The position numbers and the translations under genes are program-made. Shown piece by piece: positions 37,337 to 48,331 of a DNA stretch of 64,000 nucleotides. Origin of the DNA: Rhodospirillaceae bacterium. Lineage in GTDB: Bacteria; Pseudomonadota; Alphaproteobacteria; UBA8366. The notes beneath the pieces are model-generated. The model was not told where the DNA came from and made no database searches. It was given only the letters and a program-made list of their open reading frames with translations. How positions within the stretch are numbered: position 1 is the stretch's first letter; each line of letters starts with the position of its first letter. Location: NCBI GenBank assembly GCA_002722095.1, contig PBKG01000003.1:111927-175926 (forward strand), in the 5' to 3' direction.

Positions 37337-38635
37337 ATGGCTGTCGAATCCAAGAATCCCGAGACTATCTCGCTTCATGCGGGCTACCGTGCCGACCCGG
37401 ATACCGGCGCCGTCGCGGTGCCGATCTATCAGACCACGTCGTACCAGTTCGACAGCACCGAGCACGCGGCCAATCTGTTTTCGCTGCAGGATTTCGGCAA
37501 CATCTATACCCGGATCATGAACCCCACCTGCGACGTGCTCGAACAACGGGTCGCCGCACTTGAAGGGGGCGTGGCGGCGCTGGCCCTCGGTTCCGGCCAA
37601 GCGGCATCGGCCTTCGCACTCCAGAATATCGCCCAGGCCGGTGACAATATCGTCAGTTCCACCGATCTCTATGGCGGCACCTGGAATCTTTTCGCAAACA
37701 CACTAAAGACCATGGGCATCGAGGTGCGCTTCGTCGATCCGCAGGACCCGGAGGCCTTCGCCAAGGCGACCGACGACAAAACCCGGGCCTACTACGCGGA
37801 AACCCTGCCGAACCCGAAACTCACCGTCTTCCCGATTGCCGAAGTGGCCGAGATCGGGCGCAAACTCGGCGTGCCGCTCATCATGGACAACACCGCCTGC
37901 CCGGTTCTTTGCCGACCGTTCGATCACGGGGCGGCAATCGTCGTTTATTCGACCACCAAATATATCGGTGGACACGGCACCTCGATCGGCGGACTTGTCG
38001 TCGATGGCGGTAATTTCGACTGGGAAGCGAATGCGGAACGCTTTCCCATGTTGAACGAGCCCGACCCCTCCTATCACGGCGCGGTTTGGACCGAGGCGGT
38101 CAAACCACTCGGGCCCATCGCCTACATCATCAAGATGCGGGTGACGCTGCTTCGCGATCTGGGGTCCGCAATGAGCCCGTTCAACGCCTTCATGTTCCTT
38201 CAGGGGTTGGAAACCGTATCGCTCCGTATCCGCGAGCATTCGAAAAATGCCGCTGCGGTCGCCGATTTCTTGAGTGGACGGGACGACGTTACCAACGTGA
38301 TCTATCCGACGCTGCACGAAGACAAAGAGCAGCAGGCACGAACGGAAAAATACCTCTCCGGCGGCAATGGCGGACTTGTCGGCTTCGAATTGAAAGGCGG
38401 GTCCGATGCGGGCAAGGCTTTCATCGATGCACTCGAAATGCATTACCACGTCGCCAATATCGGCGATGCGCGTTCGCTTGCCATCCACCCGGCAACGACG
38501 ACCCATTCGCAGCTCACGCCGGACGAACAGGTCGCGTCCGGCGTTACCGACGGCTATGTCCGGCTTTCGGTCGGCATCGAGCATATCGACGATATTCTCG
38601 CCGATCTTACCCAAGCGCTCGAAAAGGCGTCATAA
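37337..38635 (+). CDS. metY: O-acetylhomoserine sulfhydrylase (Cys/Met metabolism PLP enzyme)
   Basis: A 432-residue gamma-type PLP enzyme of the trans-sulfuration family. The PLP lysine is in VVYSTTKYIGGHGTSIGG, with LALGSGQAASAFAL and the C-terminal IHPATTTHSQLTPDEQ, typical of MetY. It makes homocysteine from O-acetylhomoserine and sulfide. ATG 37337 follows GGGAG. A TTGACA at 37269-37274 may be its -35; the -10 is poor and no SAM riboswitch is recognisable. Confidence 0.93.
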   Translation: MAVESKNPETISLHAGYRADPDTGAVAVPIYQTTSYQFDSTEHAANLFSLQDFGNIYTRIMNPTCDVLEQRVAALEGGVAALALGSGQAASAFALQNIAQAGDNIVSSTDLYGGTWNLFANTLKTMGIEVRFVDPQDPEAFAKATDDKTRAYYAETLPNPKLTVFPIAEVAEIGRKLGVPLIMDNTACPVLCRPFDHGAAIVVYSTTKYIGGHGTSIGGLVVDGGNFDWEANAERFPMLNEPDPSYHGAVWTEAVKPLGPIAYIIKMRVTLLRDLGSAMSPFNAFMFLQGLETVSLRIREHSKNAAAVADFLSGRDDVTNVIYPTLHEDKEQQARTEKYLSGGNGGLVGFELKGGSDAGKAFIDALEMHYHVANIGDARSLAIHPATTTHSQLTPDEQVASGVTDGYVRLSVGIEHIDDILADLTQALEKAS

Positions 38636-39757
<1,122 letters not shown>

Positions 39758-39993
39758 ATTGTCTTATATAAAAGCCTTTGTGAGCATATATACAAATATT
39801 ATTAATTAAATAATTTAAATTAAATTTATTTTTATTATATATTTTATTTCATTATTATAATTTATTATTAAATTATTTATCATTTAATCTGATTATTATT
39901 TATTACAACATCAACTGTTAAATATTTTTCAAATTTGCTTCGCGTTGAACGGCGAGTGGATCGAATAGGGTATTCCGGAACGACGATGGAACC
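39758..39993. other. Extreme AT-rich intergenic island
   Basis: No gene. In 39781-39900 only 8 of 120 bases are G or C, in a window otherwise GC-rich. The stretch is between the convergent ends of hemB and an ornithine-cyclodeaminase-like gene, so no promoter is needed here. No DnaA boxes, long inverted repeats or terminator could be seen. Confidence 0.8.
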
Positions 39994-41064
39994 TCACCCC
40001 ATCTTCGCCTGCGTCAGCCACTCGGTCGGGAATTCACGCCCGCGCCCTTCGGCTTGTGCCTTCTCCAGCAACAGCGCGCCGACCACCACCCATTGAAACC
40101 CGATGCCGATGGTGTTGGCGAAGCAGGTGATCTGATCGTCGGTCTCTCGCCCTTGGATGTTGCCGGCGGCGATGTCGGCGATGGTGTGCAGATCATGGAG
40201 GCCGGCCTCCTCGACGAAATTGTTGGGCGGGCCGGAGACTTCCGCGTCCGTCAGACCATGGGTCGCCTGATAGAAGGATTCGCCGGTATTCGACAGGCAG
40301 ACGGCGATGTCTGCCTTGCAGACGGCCTCGGCACTCATTTCGCGGGCAGTGATACCGCTATAGAATTGGCCGGACTCGAGCCAGGCAGCATCGAAGACGG
40401 GGGACCGGCTGTTGGTCGCACTCAAGACGATATCCGCGCCTTTCACCGCATCCTCCGCGCTGTTCCAAGGGGCGGCGTCGACACCGAAATCCTCCGACAC
40501 TGATTTGGCGAAACCCGCACGGTTCTCTTCGGACGGGCTGAAGCAGCGCACTTCGGTGAGGTCGCGCACATGGGCCGCCGCCTCAATCTGGCGGTAGGCC
40601 TGGCGGCCCGACCCGATGATCGCGAGCACCGATGCATCCTGCCGCGCCATATGGCGGATGCCGACGGCGGTGGTCGCAGCAACCCGGATCGGGTTGACCA
40701 CCCCGTCGGTATAGATCAGCAGCGGCGCTCCGGTCTCGATGGAGAGGACGATGGCGAAGCCCACATAGCGGTCGCCGGGAGCGGCGGGAATCTTGCGACG
40801 GCGGGTGCGGCCGTCGACCTCGGTGATCTCCTTCACGTCGGAGACCAGCCGCATCACGCTAACGCCCTTGCGGGGCCAAAGCCCATCCACGGTTTTCAGA
40901 GAATAGAACCCGCCTTTGTTTCCGGTCGGTCCGATCAACTCCAGCCGGTCGCGAAACGTTCCCTCGCCCTTGCCGAGATCGCCATAGGCCTTGTCCAGTG
41001 CCTCGATGCAGTCGGTCATCGTCAGCATTTCGGCCACGTCGTCATTATCAAGAATGATGGTCAT
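39994..41064 (-). CDS. Ornithine cyclodeaminase / mu-crystallin family protein
   Basis: A 356-residue NAD(P)-binding protein. The Rossmann loop is LAIIGSGRQAYRQIEAAAHVR; GAPLLIYTDGVVNPIRVAATTAVG precedes it (split). Such proteins deaminate ornithine, reduce cyclic imines or act as ketimine reductases; the substrate is not evident. GGAGGGGAAGT precedes the ATG, which overlaps the end of the alpha/beta hydrolase gene. A related protein ends at the right edge of the window. Confidence 0.9.
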   Translation of the reverse strand: MTIILDNDDVAEMLTMTDCIEALDKAYGDLGKGEGTFRDRLELIGPTGNKGGFYSLKTVDGLWPRKGVSVMRLVSDVKEITEVDGRTRRRKIPAAPGDRYVGFAIVLSIETGAPLLIYTDGVVNPIRVAATTAVGIRHMARQDASVLAIIGSGRQAYRQIEAAAHVRDLTEVRCFSPSEENRAGFAKSVSEDFGVDAAPWNSAEDAVKGADIVLSATNSRSPVFDAAWLESGQFYSGITAREMSAEAVCKADIAVCLSNTGESFYQATHGLTDAEVSGPPNNFVEEAGLHDLHTIADIAAGNIQGRETDDQITCFANTIGIGFQWVVVGALLLEKAQAEGRGREFPTEWLTQAKMG

Positions 41065-41899
41065 ACTTCCCCTCCAGCCAGTCGCGCACGGCGTGTATCT
41101 GGTCCCCCGCCATCAGTGGTGGTGCATGGCCGCAATCCGCAAACTCGATCAGCTCCGCTTCAGGTCCTCGCCCGCGCATTTCTTCTGCAGTTTCGGCTAA
41201 CAATACGTCGGACTCCCCTCCGCGTATCGCCAACACCGGACACGAAATCGCATCCCACACGTCCCACATATCCACGGCTTCGACCGGCTTGAACGGAACC
41301 GCGATTTCCGGGTCGTAGCAGAGCGCGAGACCGCCGTCTTCGTGATCGCGGACGCTATGGGTTGTCAGGTGATCCCATTGGCTGTCGCTTAGGCGCCCGA
41401 AGGGCGCATAGGCTTCACGCACATGGCGGCCCGCCTGCCACATATCCTTGAAGCGAAACTCGATACCTACGTAGTCGGCAATGCGTGCGAGGGCCGCTTG
41501 CGGGATGTGCGGCCCCACATCGTTGATGATTAGGCGTTTGATCGGATGGTTCGGTAGTGCCGCGGTCAACATACCAATCAGCCCGCCCATCGACGTCCCC
41601 AGCCAATCGACCACGTCCACGCCGAGGGATGCGATCAGTACCGCCATGTCATCTACATATTTACGGTTGGTGTAGAGCGACGGGTCCGCGAGCCACTCGC
41701 TTCGGCCGCGCCCGGCCACATCGGGACAGACGACCCGGTACCGGTCTGACATCGCAGCGGCAAAATAATCGAAATCGCGCCCGGTCCGGGTCAATCCATG
41801 CACACAAAGGAGGACGGGCGCCGAGGGCGCGCCCCACTCGTAGTAATCCATGCGATGAAAGCCCGCCGAACTCGGACAAAGGACGGAGCCTTCGCGCAT
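41048..41899 (-). CDS. Alpha/beta hydrolase
   Basis: A 283-residue hydrolase. The oxyanion start VLLCVHGLTRTGRDFDY, nucleophile elbow WLGTSMGGLIGM with Ser, a middle cap domain, and a catalytic His in FADCGHAPPL are visible. Middle gene of the crotonase-hydrolase-OCD operon (minus strand), overlapping the OCD gene by 17 bases; the set could degrade an amide or ester-linked acid, but this is inference. Confidence 0.9.
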   Translation of the reverse strand: MREGSVLCPSSAGFHRMDYYEWGAPSAPVLLCVHGLTRTGRDFDYFAAAMSDRYRVVCPDVAGRGRSEWLADPSLYTNRKYVDDMAVLIASLGVDVVDWLGTSMGGLIGMLTAALPNHPIKRLIINDVGPHIPQAALARIADYVGIEFRFKDMWQAGRHVREAYAPFGRLSDSQWDHLTTHSVRDHEDGGLALCYDPEIAVPFKPVEAVDMWDVWDAISCPVLAIRGGESDVLLAETAEEMRGRGPEAELIEFADCGHAPPLMAGDQIHAVRDWLEGKYDHHS

Positions 41900-41906
41900 G
41901 GCGGCT

Positions 41907-42689
41907 CTATTTCTTGCGGTTTAGGAAGGCCGTCATAAGCGTGTTGGGCTCGTCGGTTGCGTAACACCCAGCGATCGCCTGAATACCGACCTTGGCCGCG
42001 TCCGTGTACGACATCCGCTCCCAATCGTTGATGAGCGCTTTCTGCACCCGGATTGCATTCGGCCCACAGAGAAGCAGCGATGCGATCCACTCTTCCACCG
42101 CCTCGTCCAACTTGTCGTAGGGAACCAGCTTCTGGAGATAGCCGTAATCGTAGGCCTGCTGCGCGGTGATATGATCGCCTGTCAGCACCAGTTCCACGGC
42201 CCGGCCCCAGCCCATCAAACGCGGCAGCAAAACTGCCTCCATGCCGGATGGAATACCGAACCGAGTTTCGGGCATACCGTATTTGCCATGGTCCGCGCCC
42301 ACACGCATGTCGGCGGCGGCGGCGATTTCCATGCCCGAGCCGAAACAGTAGCCGTTGATGCGTGCAATCACCGGGACCGGAAAGGTGCGAACGGAATCGC
42401 AGGCATAGTGCGTAAGCGTCGAAGACCGTTCGCCCTTGGCGGGATTGTAATGAGCCATCTCGGCCAGGTTGCTGCCGCCGACAAAAGACTTGTCACCGGC
42501 GCCCGTAAGCACGATCGCGCGTAACGTTTCGTCATGCTTAAGTTCGGCCATCACGTCGACGAAGCGTTGCTTGCCATCGAGGCCTAAGGAATTACGTTTT
42601 TCGGGATTATTAAATGTTACCGTCGCGATGCGTCCGTCATCGCCCCGATCATCGTAATCCACCAACACCAAATTTTCCGTTTCGCTCAT
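41907..42689 (-). CDS. Enoyl-CoA hydratase/isomerase family protein
   Basis: A 260-residue crotonase. Both acidic catalytic positions look filled: GSGMEIAAAADMRV and MPETRFGIPSGMEAVLLPRL, so a hydratase or related activity is plausible, in contrast to the ECHDC3-like gene at the left edge. ATG 42689 (second of ATGATG) after AGGGGAG is taken as start. First gene of the small leftward operon. Confidence 0.9.
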   Translation of the reverse strand: MSETENLVLVDYDDRGDDGRIATVTFNNPEKRNSLGLDGKQRFVDVMAELKHDETLRAIVLTGAGDKSFVGGSNLAEMAHYNPAKGERSSTLTHYACDSVRTFPVPVIARINGYCFGSGMEIAAAADMRVGADHGKYGMPETRFGIPSGMEAVLLPRLMGWGRAVELVLTGDHITAQQAYDYGYLQKLVPYDKLDEAVEEWIASLLLCGPNAIRVQKALINDWERMSYTDAAKVGIQAIAGCYATDEPNTLMTAFLNRKK

Positions 42690-42773
42690 CATACTCCCCT
42701 TGCGATACTCTTCCGCCGGCCATACCTCTTTTGAGGTAGCCACGACGCAGCAGAACCTAAATGAGTCCTAGCC

Positions 42774-45170
42774 GTGACGAAAGAGCCCCCGAGATCCAGT
42801 TGGCCAAAACGCCTGTTGAAAGGCGCGGGCTACTTTTTAGCCCTAACGCTGATAGCCTTTGCCGGCATCTTCATTTGGCTACGCGGATCGTTACCGACGA
42901 TAGACGGGAAGATCGAAGCGGCCGACCTCTCGAAACCTGTAGACATTATCCGCGACGAAAACGCGGTGCCGCATATCTTTGCCGCAACTGCCGACGATGC
43001 CTATTTCGCCCTGGGATTTGTTCACGCGCATGATCGGCTCTGGCAGATGGAAATGATGCGTCGCGCGGGGGCCGGACGGCTTTCGGAAATACTGGGCAAA
43101 CAGGTTCTTCCAATCGATAAGTTTACCCGCGCGCTTGGCTTCTACCGCACTGCCAAGGCCAGAGCGGAGCGGCTTCCTCCTGATCTAAAACGGCAGATGG
43201 TGGCCTATGCCGCGGGCGTCAATCACTACATCAAAAACCATGACGGCCCGCTTTCGCCGGAATTCGTACTGTTGGGCCACACGCCGGAGCCCTGGCGCGC
43301 GGCAGATAGTCTGGTCTGGTCACGAATGATGGCGTTTCGATTGGCGCAGAATTGGTGGAAGGAACTGTTCCGGCTCCGGCTCAAACGGAAATTCAGTACG
43401 GACCGGATCAATGATTTTTGGCCGTCCGGGGACGACGGCCCGATCACACTGCCAAGTACGGATCTAGCAACGGATCTCATGCGCGCGATACCGGAAATGT
43501 TTCAGCCTCGGAATGCATCGAATGCCTGGGTCTTATCGGGGAAACACACCAAATCCGGCAAACCGATCCTCGCCAATGACCCCCATCTTGGTTTCGATGC
43601 GCCGGGGCTTTGGTATTTAGCGCGAATTAAAACGTCGGAGTTCGAGGTTACCGGCGCGACCGTGCCCGGTGTCCCGATCACGGTGATCGGCCACAATGGC
43701 ACCGTGGCATGGGGGCTCACGACGAGTGGCGGCGATTCACAGGATCTATTTGTCGAAACGCTCGACCCTACGAAGCCAGGGCACTATCTGACACCGGATG
43801 GGTCCCGCGCATTCGAAACTCGCAAAGAGGAAATCAAAATAAAGGATGGTGATCCCGAAGTGATCACTGTGCGCTCCAGCCGAAACGGCCTGATTATTTC
43901 CGATATCTCGACGCCGGCGAAAAAGCTCAAGCTCATCGGTAGGGTGCTGGCCCTTAAAAGCGCCGGCATGCGAGACGACGACCGGACCCACGAGGCGCTT
44001 TATCGCATCAACCGGGCACTCAATTGGCAGAACTTCCGCAAAGCGACCAAACACTTCCACAGCCCGCAACAGAACATCTTCTATGCCGACCGCCACGGCG
44101 ATATCGGGATGATCGCGCCGGCCCGTTTGCCGGTCCGTAATGGTTGGGACGGCCGTTGGCCTGCGGATGGACGCGATAAGAGCCATGTGTGGAAGAGCTT
44201 CGTTCCCTTCGATGGCCTGCCCCAAAGCCATAATCCATCTTCAGGCTTTATCGGGAATGCGAACAATCGGCTGGTACCGGACTCTTATCCTCATATGATC
44301 GCCAAGGATTGGGATGCACCGTTCCGAGCAATAAGGCTCGAGCAATTGGCGAAGGTACCTAGCGGACATTCAAAAGCTGCCAGTGCCCGCTGGCAGATGG
44401 ATACGTTCTCCACTGCCGCGGCCAAATTATTGCCGTTGATGCTGTCCGGCCTTTCCCCAAACCTGGCTCGAACGCCCGCCGGTAAAGCGCTCAAAAGTTG
44501 GGGTTTTCATATGCGCCGAAATCAAGCGGCACCGCTGATTTATAGCGCCTGGGCGCGGCATCTGATGACATATCTGATGGCGCCCTATGGACTTACTGAG
44601 TTGGCACCAATGCCGAGTTTTTTGATCAAGGTATTGACGACGAAAGACGGCTGGTGTGACGCCCCGCAATCTAAAGACAAAAAGGAAAGTTGCGCCGAGG
44701 CATTGGACGAGAGTTTCAAGGCCACGCTCGGTAAACTAACCGAACGTCACGGTGACAACGTTTCCGAATGGCGTTGGGGCACTCGCCACATAGCTGTCTT
44801 TAAACACCGAATTTTCGATCACATACCGATCGTTCGGCGTTTTGCGAACTTGAAAGTTGCCACCGATGGCGGCGATCACACGCTTAACCGGGGTCAGACT
44901 CAATTCGGCAGCGGCAGCGCAAATCCCTTCCAGCACCGCCATGGCGCGGGGTTTCGCGCGATTTACGATTTGGCTGATCTAGACGCCAGCAAGTTCATTA
45001 TTGCCACAGGTCAGTCGGGAAATATTTTTTCCAAATTTTACGGTAATTTGCTGGAAAAATGGCGGGATGGGGCGTATATCCCCCTCTCCGGCGATCGGAA
45101 TGACTTAAAACAGCGTGCCATTGGCACTTTGCGTCTCGCGCCGGTTGGTGGATTCGAAAAAGGCAAGTAA
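42774..45170 (+). CDS. Penicillin acylase family (Ntn-hydrolase) protein
   Basis: A 798-residue protein with an N-terminal membrane/signal segment (GYFLALTLIAFAGIFIWL, residues 19-36), then a first chain with VPHIFAATADDAYFALGFVHAHDRLWQMEMMRR (split) and, after the spacer, the autoprocessing site: Ser249 in RNASNAWVLSGKHT, the new N-terminal nucleophile of the second chain. Relatives cleave penicillins, acyl-homoserine lactones or other amides; the natural substrate is unknown. Starts with GTG. It is 3 bases ahead of ilvA. Confidence 0.9.
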   Translation: MTKEPPRSSWPKRLLKGAGYFLALTLIAFAGIFIWLRGSLPTIDGKIEAADLSKPVDIIRDENAVPHIFAATADDAYFALGFVHAHDRLWQMEMMRRAGAGRLSEILGKQVLPIDKFTRALGFYRTAKARAERLPPDLKRQMVAYAAGVNHYIKNHDGPLSPEFVLLGHTPEPWRAADSLVWSRMMAFRLAQNWWKELFRLRLKRKFSTDRINDFWPSGDDGPITLPSTDLATDLMRAIPEMFQPRNASNAWVLSGKHTKSGKPILANDPHLGFDAPGLWYLARIKTSEFEVTGATVPGVPITVIGHNGTVAWGLTTSGGDSQDLFVETLDPTKPGHYLTPDGSRAFETRKEEIKIKDGDPEVITVRSSRNGLIISDISTPAKKLKLIGRVLALKSAGMRDDDRTHEALYRINRALNWQNFRKATKHFHSPQQNIFYADRHGDIGMIAPARLPVRNGWDGRWPADGRDKSHVWKSFVPFDGLPQSHNPSSGFIGNANNRLVPDSYPHMIAKDWDAPFRAIRLEQLAKVPSGHSKAASARWQMDTFSTAAAKLLPLMLSGLSPNLARTPAGKALKSWGFHMRRNQAAPLIYSAWARHLMTYLMAPYGLTELAPMPSFLIKVLTTKDGWCDAPQSKDKKESCAEALDESFKATLGKLTERHGDNVSEWRWGTRHIAVFKHRIFDHIPIVRRFANLKVATDGGDHTLNRGQTQFGSGSANPFQHRHGAGFRAIYDLADLDASKFIIATGQSGNIFSKFYGNLLEKWRDGAYIPLSGDRNDLKQRAIGTLRLAPVGGFEKGK

Positions 45171-45173
45171 GCA

Positions 45174-46394
45174 ATGCCCGTTACCATTGACGACATCAAA
45201 GGGGCGGCCAAAAGCATCGCCGGCGAGGTGGTGAAAACACCTGTGGTCCACAGCCATTCGCTGTCGGACATGCTGGGCGCAGAGGTCTATCTCAAGCTTG
45301 AAAACCTCCAACGTACCGGAGCGTTCAAGGACCGCGGAGCCCTGGTTAAGCTGAAATCCCTGGATGAGGACGCCAATCAAGCCGGCGTCATTGCTGTGTC
45401 CGCGGGTAACCACGCACAAGGCGTGGCGCTGCATGCCAGTCGGCTTGGCATTCCCTCCACGATCGTGATGCCGAAAGACACTCCCTTCACCAAGGTCAAC
45501 CGCACGCAAGCCATGGGTGCGCGCGTCGTTCTCCACGGCGATAGCTTCAACGATTGTCAGCCCCACGCCGAGAAATTGATGAAAAAGGAGGGACTGACTT
45601 TCGTCCATCCCTTCGATGACGACACCATTATCGCCGGCCAGGGCACAATCGGGCTGGAATTGATGGAAACGGTGCCCGATCTGGACGCGATTATCTGCCC
45701 GCTCGGGGGCGGCGGACTGTTATCCGGCGTTGCCACCGCGACAAAAGCGATGCGCAGCCGCACCGAGGTCTTTGGGGTCGAGGCAGAGCTCTACCCATCA
45801 ATGTATCAGGCTATTCACGGACTGGAATCGACCGCCGGCGGCGAAACCATCGCCGAAGGTATTGCGGTGAAAGAACCGGGGAAACGTACTCGCCCGATCA
45901 TTGAAGAACATGTGGACGGCATTTTCCTGGCGTCCGAACTCGCCATCGAAAGCGCCATCGAGACTATGCTCGATCAAACCAAGACCGTCGTCGAAGGGGC
46001 AGCGGCTGCTCCGTTGGCAGCTTTGCAAGAGCACCAGGCGCGGTTTGCAGGCAAGAAAATCGCCCTGGTCGTCAGCGGCGCCAATATAAGCTCACGACTT
46101 TTGGCCTCGATTCTGATGCGCAGTCTCGTCAGAACCGGCCGAATCACCCGGCTTCGGATCACTATGAGCGACAATCCGGGAGCACTGGCGAGTGTTGCCC
46201 ACCATATCGGCGATACCGGCGGAAACATCGTTGAAATCGTCCATCAACGGCTGTTTTACGACGTCCCCGTGAAATCAACACAAGCGGACATCGTCGTCGA
46301 AACGCGCGATCAGAGCCACGTTCGAGAGATCGTTACACGATTGACCGCTGCCGGGTTTCCATGCCGTCAACTCGGCGACACTGCCTCGAGTTAG
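45174..46394 (+). CDS. ilvA: Threonine ammonia-lyase with C-terminal ACT domain
   Basis: A 406-residue PLP enzyme converting threonine to 2-oxobutyrate. PLP lysine in LQRTGAFKDRGALVKL, the phosphate loop CPLGGGGLLSGVA and SAGNHAQGVAL are clear. A single ACT domain (about residues 325-400) suggests allosteric control. Length fits the shorter, one-ACT type. It is probably co-transcribed with the acylase gene. Confidence 0.95.
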   Translation: MPVTIDDIKGAAKSIAGEVVKTPVVHSHSLSDMLGAEVYLKLENLQRTGAFKDRGALVKLKSLDEDANQAGVIAVSAGNHAQGVALHASRLGIPSTIVMPKDTPFTKVNRTQAMGARVVLHGDSFNDCQPHAEKLMKKEGLTFVHPFDDDTIIAGQGTIGLELMETVPDLDAIICPLGGGGLLSGVATATKAMRSRTEVFGVEAELYPSMYQAIHGLESTAGGETIAEGIAVKEPGKRTRPIIEEHVDGIFLASELAIESAIETMLDQTKTVVEGAAAAPLAALQEHQARFAGKKIALVVSGANISSRLLASILMRSLVRTGRITRLRITMSDNPGALASVAHHIGDTGGNIVEIVHQRLFYDVPVKSTQADIVVETRDQSHVREIVTRLTAAGFPCRQLGDTASS

Positions 46395-46431
46395 CCCCCT
46401 TAAATCGGCTGTTTGCAATTTTTTTCGATAC

Positions 46432-46459
46432 AGGGCTGTGGACAAAAATGCCCTTTTTT
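46432..46459 (+). terminator. Possible terminator after ilvA
   Basis: A 5-bp stem AGGGC/GCCCT with a 13-base loop and six T. Weak, but placed between ilvA and motA. Confidence 0.35.
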
Positions 46460-46509
46460 ACTTACATTTGGCACCAGGCAAGCTCACTTGCGACTGTCGG
46501 TAGGGGCGA

Positions 46510-47370
46510 ATGTTTGTAGTCATAGGTTGTGTTGTCGTTACGCTATGCGTGATCGGGAGCTATGTCGCCCTCGGCGGCAAGCTAGGTGTTTTGTGGCAAC
46601 CCTTCGAATTGGTAATTATCGGGGGCTCGGGCGTCGGCGCCTTCATGATCGGCAACCCGCCGGTAATCCTGAAAAAGGCCATTGGTTCTCTACTGCAGCT
46701 TCTCAAAGGCCCGAAATACAAGAAAAAAGACTATATCGAACTCCTATCGATGCTTTACCAGACGCTGAGGCTGGCCAAAACCAAAGGTATGTTGGCGTTG
46801 GAAACGCATGTGGAGAATCCAGAAAGTTCGACATTGTTCGAACAATTCCCTGGGTTCAAATCCAATCATCATGCTCTCGAATTCATGTGCGACTATCTTC
46901 GATTGATGACTCTCGGGACCGATAATGCGCTCGAAGTGGAAACGTTGATGGATCAGGAACTCGACGTCCACCATATGGAAGCGCACCGGGTCAGCCATGC
47001 AGTCAATTCGATGGCGGAATCCTTCCCCGGCCTCGGCATCGTTGCCGCGGTGTTGGGCGTGATTAAAACCATGGGCTCGATTACGGAACCGCCGGAAGTG
47101 CTGGGTGGCCTGATTGCCGCCGCATTGGTCGGAACCTTCCTTGGTATTTTGCTTTGTTATGGATTCTTCGCACCAATGGCCGCCGCCATCAAAGGTAACG
47201 ACGAAGACGATCACCAATATTTCGTCGTGATGAAGGTGGCGCTGCTCGCACACCTACAAGGTTATGCCCCGGCAGTTGCGATTGAATTCGCCCGCAAAAC
47301 GCTGATGAGCGGCGTGAGACCTACGTTCCTCGAGCTGGAAGAAGAAACAGGCAACCTACCGCCGGTATAG
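46510..47370 (+). CDS. motA: Flagellar motor stator protein MotA
   Basis: A 286-residue, four-helix MotA that forms the H+ channel ring with MotB. The first two helices (residues 1-25 and about 33-50) precede a long cytoplasmic loop with charged residues (LLKGPKYKKKDYIELLSMLYQ), and helices 3-4 include FPGLGIVAAVLGVIKTMG and LVGTFLGILLCYGFFAPMA. Normal length. Followed by two motB genes. Confidence 0.97.
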   Translation: MFVVIGCVVVTLCVIGSYVALGGKLGVLWQPFELVIIGGSGVGAFMIGNPPVILKKAIGSLLQLLKGPKYKKKDYIELLSMLYQTLRLAKTKGMLALETHVENPESSTLFEQFPGFKSNHHALEFMCDYLRLMTLGTDNALEVETLMDQELDVHHMEAHRVSHAVNSMAESFPGLGIVAAVLGVIKTMGSITEPPEVLGGLIAAALVGTFLGILLCYGFFAPMAAAIKGNDEDDHQYFVVMKVALLAHLQGYAPAVAIEFARKTLMSGVRPTFLELEEETGNLPPV

Positions 47371-47410
47371 TTTGATCTAGGCACCGCACCGGGAAAGGCG
47401 ACACCCAATC

Positions 47411-48313
47411 ATGGCGGACGATGGATTACTCGACGAACCTCCACTCGTCGTCAAAAAGAAAAAGCGGATTCCCGCGGAGCCCCATGGCGGAGCCTGGAAG
47501 GTAGCCTACGCGGATTTCGTCACCGCGATGATGGCCTTCTTTCTATTGCTTTGGCTGTTGAACGTGACCACCGAAGCGACCAAGGCAGGCATCTCCGATT
47601 ATTACGAGCCGGAAGGCGTTTCCGAGGAACAGACCGGTAGCGGGGGCGTCCTTAAAGGTTTGGCACTTGCCGCCGAAGGTGCGCTTAGATCCTCCGGCTC
47701 GCCGCCTAGCGTCAGCGTCGCTATTCCCACCTTCGGAAGCGAAAAAACCGGCAGTACCGATGCGGACAAAGACGCACCGCAATCGCGCGAAGGTGGAGAC
47801 ACCAAAGGTGCAGAGGACAAGCGCGACCAAAAAGAAAATCAACAGTTCGAAACCGCAGCCCAATCGCTGCGCCAGGCGATACAGGAAATTCCCGAACTCG
47901 CCGAGCTGCAAGACAGCCTGTTAATCGAAAATACGCCCGAGGGACTGCGCATTATGCTGGTCGACCAGCAGAAGATTAGCCTTTTCAAAAGTGGCGCCAC
48001 CACCTTGACTCAAAAGGGCGAACATTTGTTTGCGATCATTTCCGCAATTTTACGCGAGCTTCCTCATAACCTTCGTATTACCGGACACACCGACCGTAGC
48101 AAATTCGGTGGGCCGAACTATTCCAACTGGGAACTTTCCGGAGATCGCGCCAATACGGTGCGTAAGACACTGACCAAATTCAAGGTCGATCCGAAGCGGG
48201 TCCGGCGGGTCGCCGGCAAAGCCGACCGTGATCTGTTGGATAAGAAAAACCCCTCCTCTCCCCGCAACCGCCGCGTCGACATTTTGTTGGTGCGACGAAG
48301 CGATAAATCCTAA
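47411..48313 (+). CDS. motB: Flagellar motor protein MotB, copy 1
   Basis: A 300-residue MotB: a cytoplasmic start, one membrane helix with the proton-binding Asp35 in VAYADFVTAMMAFFLLLW, a plug/linker region rich in charged residues, and a C-terminal OmpA-like peptidoglycan-binding domain (LRITGHTDRSKFGG, NWELSGDRANTVRKTL, NPSSPRNRRVDILL). Linker is longer than in E. coli. Between motA and a paralogue. Confidence 0.96.
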   Translation: MADDGLLDEPPLVVKKKKRIPAEPHGGAWKVAYADFVTAMMAFFLLLWLLNVTTEATKAGISDYYEPEGVSEEQTGSGGVLKGLALAAEGALRSSGSPPSVSVAIPTFGSEKTGSTDADKDAPQSREGGDTKGAEDKRDQKENQQFETAAQSLRQAIQEIPELAELQDSLLIENTPEGLRIMLVDQQKISLFKSGATTLTQKGEHLFAIISAILRELPHNLRITGHTDRSKFGGPNYSNWELSGDRANTVRKTLTKFKVDPKRVRRVAGKADRDLLDKKNPSSPRNRRVDILLVRRSDKS

Positions 48314-48331
48314 TCGTAAGGCGAAGCAACC

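Noticed and set aside
39758..39993. AT island as a replication origin
   Set aside because: No DnaA boxes or repeated iterons; hemB and convergent genes nearby do not decide it.
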